Positions 25,152-34,306 of a stretch of 64,000 nucleotides of DNA are shown here, one piece after another. How positions within the stretch are numbered: position 1 is the stretch's first letter; every line of letters starts with the position of its first letter. The translations under genes and the position numbers were made by a program. The notes under the pieces were generated by a model. It ran no database searches. It had not been told where the DNA came from and was given only the letters and a program-made list of their open reading frames with translations. Source of the stretch: Flavobacterium gyeonganense (GTDB taxonomy: Bacteria; Bacteroidota; Bacteroidia; Flavobacteriales; Flavobacteriaceae); contig NZ_CP121112.1 of the NCBI RefSeq assembly GCF_029625295.1, positions 2,356,001 through 2,420,000 on the forward strand. Direction: 5' to 3'.

Positions 25152-26594
25152 TTAATTTTTATTGATAACGTTTAAAATCGTTTCTAAACTTGGTGTAATC
25201 AGATCTGTAATAGGTTTTGGATAGAAGCCAAATAATAATAAAACAGCAATGATTACAGCAAATGAAATTCCTTCGTTAAGTGTAACATCTGCAAAAGTCT
25301 TAGAATTGGTTTCGCCTAACATAACATGCTGGAACATTCTTAGCATATAGTAAGCTCCTAAAATAATTGTGGTTCCTCCAAGAAGAGCAAACCAGATATT
25401 AACTTGGGAAAGACTATATAAAACTGTAAATTCCCCAACAAAGTTAAATGTACCAGGCAAAGCAACAGATGCTAAGACTAAAATCAAAAACATGGAGGTA
25501 AGTTTAGGGGATTGCGTACGGATTCCACCCAATTTAGAAATTTCTCTGGTTTCAAATCTTCTGAAAACAACTTCAGCAGCAAAGAATAATCCAACAACTA
25601 CAAAACCGTGAGCGATCATTTGTAAAACCGCACCTCTTAAACCATCAAGAGTTAAAGTGTATGATCCAGCTGCAATTAAACCAACGTGTGCAAGAGACGA
25701 ATAAGCTAATAATTTTTTCAAGTCATTTTGTCTTAACGCTACGATAGACCCGTAGATTACACCAGCAATTCCTAAAGCAATAAAGATGTACATGTATTCT
25801 TTAGCAGCAAGCGGTGCAATTGGTAACTGCCATCTGATAACACTATAAAGTCCCATTTTTAGCATGATACCAGATAAAAGCATTGTTCCAACAGTTGGTG
25901 CTTTTTGGTACACATTTGCCTGCCAGGTATGGAAAGGAATAATTGGAATTTTAATAGCATAGGCTAAGAAGAAAGCCAAGAAAATCCAAAATTGCTCACA
26001 AGCAGATAATTGTACTTTATATAAATCTTCGATTAAGAAACTTCCGTTTGCTTTTTGAGATAAATAAATAAATGCAGTTAACATGAATAATGAACCAGCA
26101 AGCGTGTAAATAAAGAATTTAACCACTGCTTTTCTGCGTTCTTCAGCATCACCATTACCCCAGATCAAAGCAATAAAGTAGATTGGAATAAGTGCTAACT
26201 CCCAGAAAATATAATATAAAAGTCCATCAGAAGCTAAGAAAGTTCCTGTCATAGCAAATGCCATGAAAAGAATTAATCCGTAGAAAGCTTTTGAATTTCT
26301 GTATTCATTTCCAAAAGAAGAAAATATAATAATAGGAGTAAGAGCGACAGTAAGTAAAACCATTGCCAAACCTAATCCGTCAGCGTTTAAAGCGAAAGAA
26401 ATTTTAGGCTGTGTGATCCAGCTGTTGATTACGCTGATATTTTCGCCAGCATTATAATTATTCAATAATACAATTGAACATCCTAAAGCAGCTAAGCTGA
26501 AAAGCAAAGCAACTTTTGAAGCTAGTTTGTCACCAGAAAAATAAGTGGCAAAGGCACCAATTAAGAGTATGATTAATATAGTAGAAACGTTCAT
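25152..26594 (-). CDS. nuoM: NADH-quinone oxidoreductase subunit M
   Basis: The protein is 480 residues, a polytopic antiporter-like proton-pumping subunit. Diagnostic segments are FWELALIPIYFIALIWG (TM5 Glu), AYAIKIPIIPFHTWQANVYQKAPTVGTMLLSG and KKLLAYSSLAHVG. Its gene starts 10 bp after the nuoL stop, which implies translation from one mRNA. Confidence 0.95.
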   Translation of the reverse strand: MNVSTILIILLIGAFATYFSGDKLASKVALLFSLAALGCSIVLLNNYNAGENISVINSWITQPKISFALNADGLGLAMVLLTVALTPIIIFSSFGNEYRNSKAFYGLILFMAFAMTGTFLASDGLLYYIFWELALIPIYFIALIWGNGDAEERRKAVVKFFIYTLAGSLFMLTAFIYLSQKANGSFLIEDLYKVQLSACEQFWIFLAFFLAYAIKIPIIPFHTWQANVYQKAPTVGTMLLSGIMLKMGLYSVIRWQLPIAPLAAKEYMYIFIALGIAGVIYGSIVALRQNDLKKLLAYSSLAHVGLIAAGSYTLTLDGLRGAVLQMIAHGFVVVGLFFAAEVVFRRFETREISKLGGIRTQSPKLTSMFLILVLASVALPGTFNFVGEFTVLYSLSQVNIWFALLGGTTIILGAYYMLRMFQHVMLGETNSKTFADVTLNEGISFAVIIAVLLLFGFYPKPITDLITPSLETILNVINKN

Positions 26595-26604
26595 AGTTAT
26601 AATA

Positions 26605-28488
26605 TTATTGAGCTAAAAATATATAGGAAATAATGGCACACATTCCTAAAACAAAAACAAACAGATATAATCCGATACTTCCCGATTGTAATCTCTTTCC
26701 TTGAAAAGCAATTTCATTCGCAGCTTTACCCAATCCAAAAACAAGAGCAGATAAACCAGTTTCGATATAATCTCTAAAGAATTTAGACAAAGTATTAATT
26801 GGTTTTACAAAAATTGCCTCGTAGATTTCGTCTACATAATATTTGTTATATAAAACTTTGCTTAAACCTGTAATGTTTTCGTCAGATTCTGGAACATTAT
26901 CCTGTTTAAAGTATTTAATGTAAGCAATCAAGATTCCTAATAATCCTCCAACAACTGCAACACCCATTAAAGTGTATTCTGTTGGTCCTAAATGATGTTC
27001 TTCGCCAGCTGTTTTTGCAAAAAGAGGGGCAAGGTATTCGTTTAACCAGCTGTTTCCTGGTAAACTAATTAATCCTCCGAAAGTTGCCAAAATAGCCAAG
27101 ATGATAAGCGGAATAGTAATTAATGAACCACTTTCGTGTAAATGATGTTTTTGCTCTTCTGTTCCTCTAAATTCTTTGAAGAAAGTCAAGAACATTAAAC
27201 GGAACATATAGAAAGCTGTCATGATTGAAGCAACAGATCCAATAACGTATAATGGAATACTGTGGTGGAAAGCTGTCATTAAAATTTCGTCTTTAGAGAA
27301 GAACCCTGAGAAAAACGGAACTCCAGAAATTGCTAATGAAGATATCAACATTGTCCAGAACGTAATTGGCATTGCTTTACGCAATCCACCCATATTACGC
27401 ATATCCTGCTCACCATGTAAACCGTGAATAACAGATCCTGATCCTAAGAATAAACAAGCTTTAAAGAAAGCATGAGTAATTACGTGGAAAACAGCTACTT
27501 CATAAGCTCCAAAACCTAATGCTAAGAACATTAAACCTAATTGTGAAACCGTAGAGTAAGCCAAAACTTTTTTGATATCGGTTTGAACTAATCCAATTGT
27601 AGCAGCAACTAATGAAGTGATTGCTCCAATGATTGCGATTACGCTTTGAACGTCTGTTGCAAGGTCAAAAACAAAGTTTAATCTCGTTACCATAAAGATA
27701 CCTGCAGTTACCATTGTAGCCGCGTGGATTAATGCAGAAACTGGAGTTGGTCCGGCCATTGCATCAGGTAACCAGGTATATAACGGAATTTGAGCAGATT
27801 TACCACAAGCTCCAATAAATAAGCATAATGCCGCTAAAGAAAGTAATGGCAAATTTAAGTTTGAAGATCCCGCAATTGCCGTTTGTAAAGTGGCATAATC
27901 TAATGTAGAAAACATTGATCCAATAATGAACATACCAATCAAAAGACCTAAATCTCCAATTCTGTTCATAATGAAAGCTTTTTTCGCGGCATCGTTGTAA
28001 TCCTGGTTTTTATGCCAGAATCCAATTAACAGGTAAGAACAAAGTCCAACACCTTCCCATCCGATAAACAGCACTAATAAGTTGCTTCCAATTACAAGTG
28101 TAATCATAAAGAAAACGAACAAATTCAAATAAGAAAAGAATTTGTGCATATTTTCGTCATCATGCATGTAACTGATAGAGTATAAGTGAATCAAAGATCC
28201 GATTCCGGTTACGAACAATAACCAAAGAACAGATAACTGATCTAATAGAAATCCAAGATTGATTTTTAAATTACTAATCTGAATCCAGTCAAATAAAGTA
28301 ACTTCTATCGCTTTTCCGGTTGACGTAATTTGATTAAAAAGTACAAGGGTAACGATAAAAGAAATAGCTACAGCCACAGTTCCGATTGCTCCTGAAACTG
28401 CCTTGCCTAAGTTTTTTCCAAAGAAAACATTAATTAAAAATCCTAAAAAAGGCGTAAGTACTAATAGTAAAGCTAAATTGGTATCCAT
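26605..28488 (-). CDS. nuoL: NADH-quinone oxidoreductase subunit L
   Basis: The protein is 627 residues, the largest antiporter-like subunit, with the long C-terminal lateral helix. Conserved features are GWEGVGLCSYLLIGFW, GKSAQIPLYTWLPDAMAGPTPVSALIHAATMV, KKVLAYSTVSQLGLM and the HAFFKACLFLGSGSVIH block. The gene follows nuoK by six bases. The C-terminus (about 540-627) carries the extension that runs along the membrane arm. Confidence 0.95.
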   Translation of the reverse strand: MDTNLALLLVLTPFLGFLINVFFGKNLGKAVSGAIGTVAVAISFIVTLVLFNQITSTGKAIEVTLFDWIQISNLKINLGFLLDQLSVLWLLFVTGIGSLIHLYSISYMHDDENMHKFFSYLNLFVFFMITLVIGSNLLVLFIGWEGVGLCSYLLIGFWHKNQDYNDAAKKAFIMNRIGDLGLLIGMFIIGSMFSTLDYATLQTAIAGSSNLNLPLLSLAALCLFIGACGKSAQIPLYTWLPDAMAGPTPVSALIHAATMVTAGIFMVTRLNFVFDLATDVQSVIAIIGAITSLVAATIGLVQTDIKKVLAYSTVSQLGLMFLALGFGAYEVAVFHVITHAFFKACLFLGSGSVIHGLHGEQDMRNMGGLRKAMPITFWTMLISSLAISGVPFFSGFFSKDEILMTAFHHSIPLYVIGSVASIMTAFYMFRLMFLTFFKEFRGTEEQKHHLHESGSLITIPLIILAILATFGGLISLPGNSWLNEYLAPLFAKTAGEEHHLGPTEYTLMGVAVVGGLLGILIAYIKYFKQDNVPESDENITGLSKVLYNKYYVDEIYEAIFVKPINTLSKFFRDYIETGLSALVFGLGKAANEIAFQGKRLQSGSIGLYLFVFVLGMCAIISYIFLAQ

Positions 28489-28494
28489 TTCTAT

Positions 28495-28815
28495 TTATCC
28501 TTTTAAATTTTTTAAATTATCGATACTAATCGAACCTAAATTTCTAAAGATCGAAACTAAAATAGCCAATCCTACAGCAACTTCAGCCGCTGCAACTGCC
28601 ATCGAAAAGAACACAAAAACCTGTCCTTGTGCATCCTGATGGTATGTTGAAAAAGCCACAAATAAAAGGTTTACTGCATTTAGCATGATTTCGATAGACA
28701 TGAAAACGATAATAGCATTTCGTCTGTACAATACACCAAAAATACCAATACAAAAAAGTACAACACTTAAAAAGATGTAGTTTTCTATACCTATTTGATT
28801 TAATATATTACCCAT
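28495..28815 (-). CDS. nuoK: NADH-quinone oxidoreductase subunit K
   Basis: The protein is 106 residues with three transmembrane helices. Conserved acidic residues involved in proton movement are in [18 protein letters not shown] (TM2) and [14 protein letters not shown] (TM3). The start codon overlaps the nuoJ stop by one base, typical of translational coupling within nuo. Confidence 0.95.
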   Translation of the reverse strand: MGNILNQIGIENYIFLSVVLFCIGIFGVLYRRNAIIVFMSIEIMLNAVNLLFVAFSTYHQDAQGQVFVFFSMAVAAAEVAVGLAILVSIFRNLGSISIDNLKNLKG

Positions 28816-29354
28816 TATTTATTTAATTTTTCTTTTTTAGACAATAATACTGTTCCAATCATTGCCACTAAAAGCAAAATAGAGGCAAATTCAAACGGAA
28901 CCATATATTCGTTCAGCAATATTTTACCTAAAACTTTAATCGATTGGAAATCCTCTCCTGATGAGTCGTATTCACCAACAATTGGTTTAGAGTTAATGAA
29001 AATAGTAATTAATACGATGCAGATTAAACAGAACGAAACAATCGCACCCAAACGGGTAATCCTTGGTTTGTGGACCTGATGACGCTCATTTAGGTTCATC
29101 AACATGATTGTAAAAAGGAACAGAATCATAATTGCCCCCGAATAGACTATAATATGTACTATAGCTAAAAACTGGGCATTTAGCAACAAATAATGACCTG
29201 CAATCGAGAAGAAACAAATCACTAAATAAATAGCGCTATGAATTGGGTTTCGGCTAAAAATGGTCAAAAAGGCAGTAATTACCGTTATAAACGCTAAGAA
29301 ACAAAATATTACTTGTACAGTAGTTGCGTGAGCAAAATCAGGAATATGTATCAT
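28815..29354 (-). CDS. nuoJ: NADH-quinone oxidoreductase subunit J
   Basis: The protein is 179 residues with five membrane segments. The pi-bulge helix region [32 protein letters not shown] is typical of NuoJ. It forms part of the coupling site near the quinone cavity. It lies directly after nuoI with no gap and overlaps nuoK by one base. Confidence 0.94.
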   Translation of the reverse strand: MIHIPDFAHATTVQVIFCFLAFITVITAFLTIFSRNPIHSAIYLVICFFSIAGHYLLLNAQFLAIVHIIVYSGAIMILFLFTIMLMNLNERHQVHKPRITRLGAIVSFCLICIVLITIFINSKPIVGEYDSSGEDFQSIKVLGKILLNEYMVPFEFASILLLVAMIGTVLLSKKEKLNK

Positions 29355-29900
29355 TTAGTTAGCATTATTAAGTTGAGCATTTTTCATCGCCATTTCCAAC
29401 GGCATCACTAATCTGTCTTTTCCAAAAATGAAATCTTCTCTTTCATAACTAGAAGGAACCAACACTTTTGAAGTCGTCAAATAAATGGCATCTTTTGGAC
29501 AAGCTTCTTCACAAAGTCCACAAAAAATACAACGAAGCATATTGATTTCGTAGATTTCAGCATATTTTTCCTCTCTGTACAAATGCTTTTCATCAGCTTT
29601 ACGCTCGGCTGCCTTCATTGTAATGGCTTCAGCAGGACACGATAAAGCACACAGACCACAGGCAGTACAGTTTTCACGGCCTTGTTCGTCACGTTTCAGC
29701 ATATGTTGGCCACGATAAACCGGACTCATTTCACGAACCTGTTCAGGGTAATGAATGGTAGCTTTTTTCTTGAAAAAGTGTTTAATAGTAATAAATAAAC
29801 CTTTTACAATCGCCACAAGATACAATCGCTCCCAAAAAGTCATCTCTTTGTTAGAGACCACTTTTTTTCTACCCGATAATGATATAGTTTCTATTGACAT
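29355..29900 (-). CDS. nuoI: NADH-quinone oxidoreductase subunit I (4Fe-4S)
   Basis: The protein is 181 residues. Two ferredoxin-type 4Fe-4S motifs are visible, CTACGLCALSCP and CIFCGLCEEACP, which bind clusters N6a and N6b in the peripheral arm. The N-terminal amphipathic region precedes HYPEQVREMSPVYRGQHML. It is separated from nuoH by about 170 bp carrying a dispersed repeat, so the operon is not tightly packed here. Confidence 0.95.
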   Translation of the reverse strand: MSIETISLSGRKKVVSNKEMTFWERLYLVAIVKGLFITIKHFFKKKATIHYPEQVREMSPVYRGQHMLKRDEQGRENCTACGLCALSCPAEAITMKAAERKADEKHLYREEKYAEIYEINMLRCIFCGLCEEACPKDAIYLTTSKVLVPSSYEREDFIFGKDRLVMPLEMAMKNAQLNNAN

Positions 29901-29972
29901 TTAAAGTATAATTTGTGATTCAATTTGATAATTAGACCAAATCCAATCTATTTCGTTTTTTATTTAGTAGCT

Positions 29973-29990
29973 TCCCGATAGCTATCGGGA
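29973..29990. repeat. 18-bp perfect palindrome (CCCGATAGCTATCGGG core)
   Basis: TCCCGATAGCTATCGGGA is a perfect palindrome in the nuoH-nuoI gap. The same core forms the centre of a longer palindrome between sucA and odhB (57150-57181). Confidence 0.75.
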
Positions 29991-29999
29991 CTGCTTTAT

Positions 30000-30059
30000 C
30001 CGCTATATCTTTTATGGTGAACCCCACCATAAAAGGATGCCGCTGCTATCAGGGCTAGG
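30000..30059. repeat. Dispersed intergenic repeat, copy 2
   Basis: The element lies between nuoH and nuoI and has the same layout as 20435-20504: CCGCTAT, a hairpin around GAACCCC, then CTATCAGGGCTAGG. The stem here is CTTTTATGGTG (30009-30019) with CACCATAAAAG (30025-30035), different bases from copy 1 but fully paired. Confidence 0.7.
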
Positions 30060-30071
30060 GCATTACGGTTG

Positions 30072-31127
30072 TTAGAATCCTAAGAAGGCAGCCAGATCGT
30101 GTCTTAAAATTACAATTCCCGTCACAATAATATTTGCAATTGAAAGCGGAATCAAAATTCGCCATCCCAAATTCATTAACTGGTCATATCTAAATCTCGG
30201 AATCGTCCAGCGAACCCACATATAGAAAAAGATCCAGAAACATATTTTGGCAAACAAAACGGCTATTCCTAAAATGTTAGCTGCGTTAACACCAACATTT
30301 TCTACCATCCACTGCATTCCCGGATAATTGTACCCTCCAAAGAACAATACTGAAATAATAGTAGCCGAGATAAACATATTCGCATATTCAGCAAATAAAT
30401 AGAATCCCATTTTCATGGATGAATATTCGGTATGGTAACCACCTATCAACTCAGATTCACATTCTGCTAAGTCAAAAGGCGTTCTGTTGGTTTCTGCAAA
30501 AGCACAGATAAGGAAAATAAGGAAGGATAAAGGCTGGTAAAAAACATTCCAGTTCATTCCTGCCTGCTGCTCAGAGATTTCTTTTAAGCTTAAAGTTCCG
30601 GTCATCATCAACAAAGCAATCATGGATAATCCCATCGCAACTTCATACGAAACCATTTGAGATGCTGCACGAACCGCTCCCATCAAAGAGAACTTATTGT
30701 TTGAAGCCCAGCCACCAATCATGATTCCGTAAACCCCAACAGAAACAACTCCGAAAAAATATAATAAAGCAATGTTGATATCGGTAGCTTGTAATAAAAT
30801 ATCTCTTCCAAATAAATGCAATCTGTCTCCCCACGGAATTACCGCACTGGTCATCAAAGCTGTACTCATGGCAATTGCCGGTCCTACAACAAATAAAAAT
30901 CGGTTTGGTGTATTTGGGAAAAATTCTTCTTTCGAGAATAATTTCAAACCATCGGCAAGAGGCTGCAATAAACCTCCCCAACCCGCACGGTTTGGACCCA
31001 CACGATCCTGAAGAAAAGCAGCAACTTTACGCTCAGCCCAGGTAGAATACATCGCCATAATCATAGTTATGGCAAAAACCACAACAATAACAACACTTTT
31101 TTCTATAATAAATGCACTATCTACCAT
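30072..31127 (-). CDS. nuoH: NADH-quinone oxidoreductase subunit H
   Basis: The protein is 351 residues with about eight membrane helices. NuoH contributes to the quinone chamber at the junction of the arms. Conserved segments are ERKVAAFLQDRVGPNRAGWGGLLQPLADGLKLFSKE, FAETNRTPFDLAECESELIGGYHTEYSSMKMG and WVRWTIPRFRYDQLMNLGW. The gene follows nuoG by two bases. Confidence 0.95.
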   Translation of the reverse strand: MVDSAFIIEKSVVIVVVFAITMIMAMYSTWAERKVAAFLQDRVGPNRAGWGGLLQPLADGLKLFSKEEFFPNTPNRFLFVVGPAIAMSTALMTSAVIPWGDRLHLFGRDILLQATDINIALLYFFGVVSVGVYGIMIGGWASNNKFSLMGAVRAASQMVSYEVAMGLSMIALLMMTGTLSLKEISEQQAGMNWNVFYQPLSFLIFLICAFAETNRTPFDLAECESELIGGYHTEYSSMKMGFYLFAEYANMFISATIISVLFFGGYNYPGMQWMVENVGVNAANILGIAVLFAKICFWIFFYMWVRWTIPRFRYDQLMNLGWRILIPLSIANIIVTGIVILRHDLAAFLGF

Positions 31128-31129
31128 TG

Positions 31130-32161
31130 TTAAGAATTTTTGTCGTTAGTGTTTAACGGAATTTCAGCCATACTGATTTTTTTACGGTCAATATCTCTTC
31201 CTAAAAGAATATTCTTTTCGGTATCGATTTGTACTTTCTCTAATTTTTGAGTGTAGTTATTTTGGTTGATCACAGAATCTTTTTCAAATTCTCTTGGTCC
31301 TTCAATCACCCAGTCATTTACATTTTTATGGTCAAAACGACAGCTGTTGCAGATAAACTCTTCTACTTCATGATACTCGTCTTTACGACCTGTTACACGC
31401 TGAATTTCTCCTCCAAACATCCAAACGGTAGTTTTACCGCAGCATCCGGGAGTAGTACATTCTCTGTGCGCATTATAAGGCTTGTTGAACCAAACTCTTG
31501 ATTTGAAACGGAAAGTTTTATCAGTTAATGCTCCAACAGGACAAACATCAATCATGTTTCCTGAGAATTCATTGTCGATAGCTTTTGAGATTCCAGTAGA
31601 AATATTTGCGTGATCTCCACGATCTAATACGCCGTGAACTCTGTTGTCTGTCAATTGATCTGCAACTTGTACACATCTTTGACATAAGATACAACGGTTC
31701 ATATGCAGTTGAATATTCGGACCGATATCTTCCGGTTCAAATGTTCTTTTTTCTTCAATATAACGTGATTTTGGATTTCCGTGTTCGAAACTTAAATTCT
31801 GCAAATCACATTCTCCCGCCTGATCACAAATAGGGCAGTCTAAAGGGTGATTAATCAATAAAAATTCAGTTACAGATTTGCGGGCTTCAGTAACTCTGTC
31901 AGAAGATTTGCTGTTTACTTCCATTCCGTCCATGCAGCCAGTTACACAAGATGCCATTAATTTCGGCATTGGTCTTGGATCCGCTTCACTTCCTTTTGAA
32001 ACTTCAACTAAACAACAACGGCATTTTCCGCCGCTCCCTTTTAATTTGGAGTAATAACACATGGCTGGCGGAACTAAATCTCCTCCAATCATACGCGCCG
32101 CCTGCAGGATGGTAGTTCCTGGTTCTACGTCAATACTTTGACCGTCTATGGTTACTTTCAT
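31130..32161 (-). CDS. nuoG: NADH-quinone oxidoreductase subunit G, short form
   Basis: The protein is 343 residues, less than half of E. coli NuoG. It keeps the electron-carrying N-terminal part: a 2Fe-2S ferredoxin domain (CYYSKLKGSGGKCRCCLVE), the His/Cys cluster motif HPLDCPICDQAGECDLQ, and a second 4Fe-4S set CILCQRCVQ...CPVGAL. A further Cys group (CTTPGCC...CNSC) follows. The C-terminal molybdopterin-oxidoreductase-like domain is missing. A short NuoG appears to be usual in Bacteroidota, so this looks like a lineage trait rather than a truncation. It is separated from nuoF by about 160 bp of repeat-rich DNA. Confidence 0.9.
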   Translation of the reverse strand: MKVTIDGQSIDVEPGTTILQAARMIGGDLVPPAMCYYSKLKGSGGKCRCCLVEVSKGSEADPRPMPKLMASCVTGCMDGMEVNSKSSDRVTEARKSVTEFLLINHPLDCPICDQAGECDLQNLSFEHGNPKSRYIEEKRTFEPEDIGPNIQLHMNRCILCQRCVQVADQLTDNRVHGVLDRGDHANISTGISKAIDNEFSGNMIDVCPVGALTDKTFRFKSRVWFNKPYNAHRECTTPGCCGKTTVWMFGGEIQRVTGRKDEYHEVEEFICNSCRFDHKNVNDWVIEGPREFEKDSVINQNNYTQKLEKVQIDTEKNILLGRDIDRKKISMAEIPLNTNDKNS

Positions 32162-32179
32162 CTCTTTATTTTGTTTTTT

Positions 32180-32242
32180 TAGTTTCAGGTTTAATGTTTC
32201 AGGGTATTGAACTTGAAACTAAATAACTTGAAACTTGAAACT
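32180..32242. repeat. AACTTGAAAC/GTTTCAGG inverted repeats in the nuoG-nuoF gap
   Basis: AGTTTCAGGTTTAATGTTTC is followed by AACTTGAAAC, AACTTGAAAC and TTGAAAC units in inverted orientation. It could fold into hairpins in the nuo mRNA. It is the same family as in the suf operon. Confidence 0.6.
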
Positions 32243-32321
32243 ATCTTAAATTTTTTGTTGAAAGTCGGAATATTTAAAAGAGTTTGCTGTCCTTTTAATA
32301 TTATTAACTTTTTAATTTATT

Positions 32322-33692
32322 TTATACGATTACCTTACCGCCTACTAAATGTTTCACTTGCGAAAACGGCTCAGCAACAAAATGATCTCTGTGTTTTATT
32401 TTTTCAGGAAAACGAACGTGGTATTCAAATTCATCTCTGAAATGGCGTATCGCTGCTGCTACCGGCCATGAAGCCGCATCGCCAAGCGGACAAATCGTGT
32501 TTCCTTCGATTTTACTTTGAATACTCCATAACAATTCGATATCCTCTTCACGGCCGTGACCGTTTTCAATACGATGTAATATTTTTTCCAGCCAGCCTGT
32601 TCCTTCACGACACGGAGTACATTGTCCACAGGATTCGTGGTGGTAAAAACGGGCAAAATTCCAAGTGTTTCTTACGATACAGGATGTGTCGTTGTACACG
32701 ATAAATCCACCTGAACCCAACATAGATCCGGTAGCAAAACCACCATCACTTAAAGATTCGTAAGTCATTAATCGGTCTTCACCATTTGCTGTTTTGAAAA
32801 TTAATTCAGCAGGTAAAATCGGCACTGAAGATCCTCCAGGGACTAGAGCTTTCAAAGGTCTGCTGGATGACATTCCTCCTAAATATTCATCAGAATTCAT
32901 GAACTCATCTACAGATAATCCCAATTCAATTTCGTAAACTCCTGGGTTTTTGATGTGTCCTGAAGCCGAGATTAATTTAGTTCCTGTAGAACGACCAATA
33001 CCAATTTTTGCATACTCATCACCAGAGTTATTGATAATCCATGGCACTGCTGCAATAGTCTCTACATTGTTTACTACAGTTGGATTTGCCCAAAGTCCTG
33101 AAACAGCCGGGAAAGGTGGTTTAATCCGCGGGTTTCCTCTTTTCCCTTCCAGTGATTCAATAAGGGCAGTTTCTTCTCCACAAATATAAGCTCCCGCTCC
33201 ACAGTGAACATACAAGTCTAAATCGTAACCTGTACCTAATATATTTTTTCCTAACCAACCCGCAGCTCTTGCTTCGTTGATTGCTTTTTCCAAAATTTTG
33301 AAAACCCACATGTATTCTCCACGAATGTAGATGTAGGATAGGTTTGCGCCAAGAGCAAAACTGGAAGTAATCATTCCTTCAATCAATAAGTGAGGAATGA
33401 ATTCCATCAAATAACGATCTTTGAAAGTTCCTGGCTCAGATTCGTCGGCATTGCATACCAAATGTCTTGGTTTTCCTGATTTTTTGTCAATAAAGCTCCA
33501 TTTCATTCCCGCCGGGAAACCAGCACCACCACGACCACGAATACCTGATTTTTTTACTTCTTCAACAACTTCGTCAGGTGTAAGCGTTTTTAAGGCTTTT
33601 TCAACAGAAGCATAACCACCGTTTTGGCGATATACTTCGTAGGTTTTAATACCCGGAATATTGATTTTGTCTAATAATATTTTTTTGGACAT
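32322..33692 (-). CDS. nuoF: NADH-quinone oxidoreductase subunit F
   Basis: The protein is 456 residues and binds NADH and FMN and cluster N3. Seen: the glycine-rich flavin site SGIRGRGGAGFPAGMKW near residue 50, NADESEPGTFKDR, the GAGAYICGEETALIESLEG block, and the 4Fe-4S ligands ESCGQCTPCREG with a fourth Cys in NTICPLGDA. It is the NADH entry point of the complex. It starts one base after the nuoE stop. Confidence 0.96.
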   Translation of the reverse strand: MSKKILLDKINIPGIKTYEVYRQNGGYASVEKALKTLTPDEVVEEVKKSGIRGRGGAGFPAGMKWSFIDKKSGKPRHLVCNADESEPGTFKDRYLMEFIPHLLIEGMITSSFALGANLSYIYIRGEYMWVFKILEKAINEARAAGWLGKNILGTGYDLDLYVHCGAGAYICGEETALIESLEGKRGNPRIKPPFPAVSGLWANPTVVNNVETIAAVPWIINNSGDEYAKIGIGRSTGTKLISASGHIKNPGVYEIELGLSVDEFMNSDEYLGGMSSSRPLKALVPGGSSVPILPAELIFKTANGEDRLMTYESLSDGGFATGSMLGSGGFIVYNDTSCIVRNTWNFARFYHHESCGQCTPCREGTGWLEKILHRIENGHGREEDIELLWSIQSKIEGNTICPLGDAASWPVAAAIRHFRDEFEYHVRFPEKIKHRDHFVAEPFSQVKHLVGGKVIV

Positions 33693-33693
33693 C

Positions 33694-34224
33694 TTATTTA
33701 TCGTGTAATATTATTTTATCATCTTTACAATCAGCAATTAACTGATCGATTTTTTCTTCTGTAAGTTTTTCTTTGTAGAAATCGCCCAACTGCATCATCG
33801 GAGCGTATCCGCAGGCACCTAAACATTCTACACCGGCAATAGTGAACATTCCGTCAGGAGTTGTTTCGCCCATTTTAATGCCTAATTTTTCAGAAGTATA
33901 ATCCATTAAATTTTCGGCACCGCTTAAACAACAACAAGAAGTCTGGCAAAACTCAAACATGTATTTTCCAATTGGTTTTTGGTTGAACATGGTGTAAAAA
34001 GTAACCACTTCATAAACCTCGATTGGTTTGATTTGAAGAATTTCGGCCACTTTATCCTGCAGTTCAATACTAAGCCAGTTGTTATGCGCATCCTGAACTT
34101 CATGTAAAACAGGCAATAGAGCCGATTTTTGTTTTCCTTCAGGATAATGACTAATCAGTTCATTGATGCGGTTCATCAATGCCTCGGTCATGTTTATTTC
34201 TTGTTTGTAATGTTTACGTTCCAT
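33694..34224 (-). CDS. nuoE: NADH-quinone oxidoreductase subunit E
   Basis: The protein is 176 residues, thioredoxin-like with a 2Fe-2S cluster (N1a). Ligand cysteines are in FCQTSCCCLSG and VECLGACGYAP. The ATG at 34224 is used here (MERKHYKQEINMTEAL); an internal ATG 33 bp later is possible. The gap to nuoD holds AT-rich repeats. Confidence 0.94.
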   Translation of the reverse strand: MERKHYKQEINMTEALMNRINELISHYPEGKQKSALLPVLHEVQDAHNNWLSIELQDKVAEILQIKPIEVYEVVTFYTMFNQKPIGKYMFEFCQTSCCCLSGAENLMDYTSEKLGIKMGETTPDGMFTIAGVECLGACGYAPMMQLGDFYKEKLTEEKIDQLIADCKDDKIILHDK

Positions 34225-34249
34225 TTTTTATTATTTTGAATCTTAAATT

Positions 34250-34306
34250 TTAAATTTTAAATGTTTGCGACATTTATAATTTACAATTCAAAATTTATAA
34301 TTCATT
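34250..34306. repeat. AT-rich TTATAAATTTTGA-type repeat, nuoE-nuoD gap
   Basis: Read on the minus strand, the gap contains GAATTATAAATTTTGAATTG. A near-identical string, GAATTATAAATTTTGATTG, lies on the plus strand in the nuoA-nuoB gap (36661-36679), so the two are inverted copies. Confidence 0.5.

Noticed and set aside
31130..32161. nuoG as a truncated gene
   Set aside because: All electron-carrying cluster motifs are present and the gene ends two bases before nuoH, so the short form looks like the normal Bacteroidota version.
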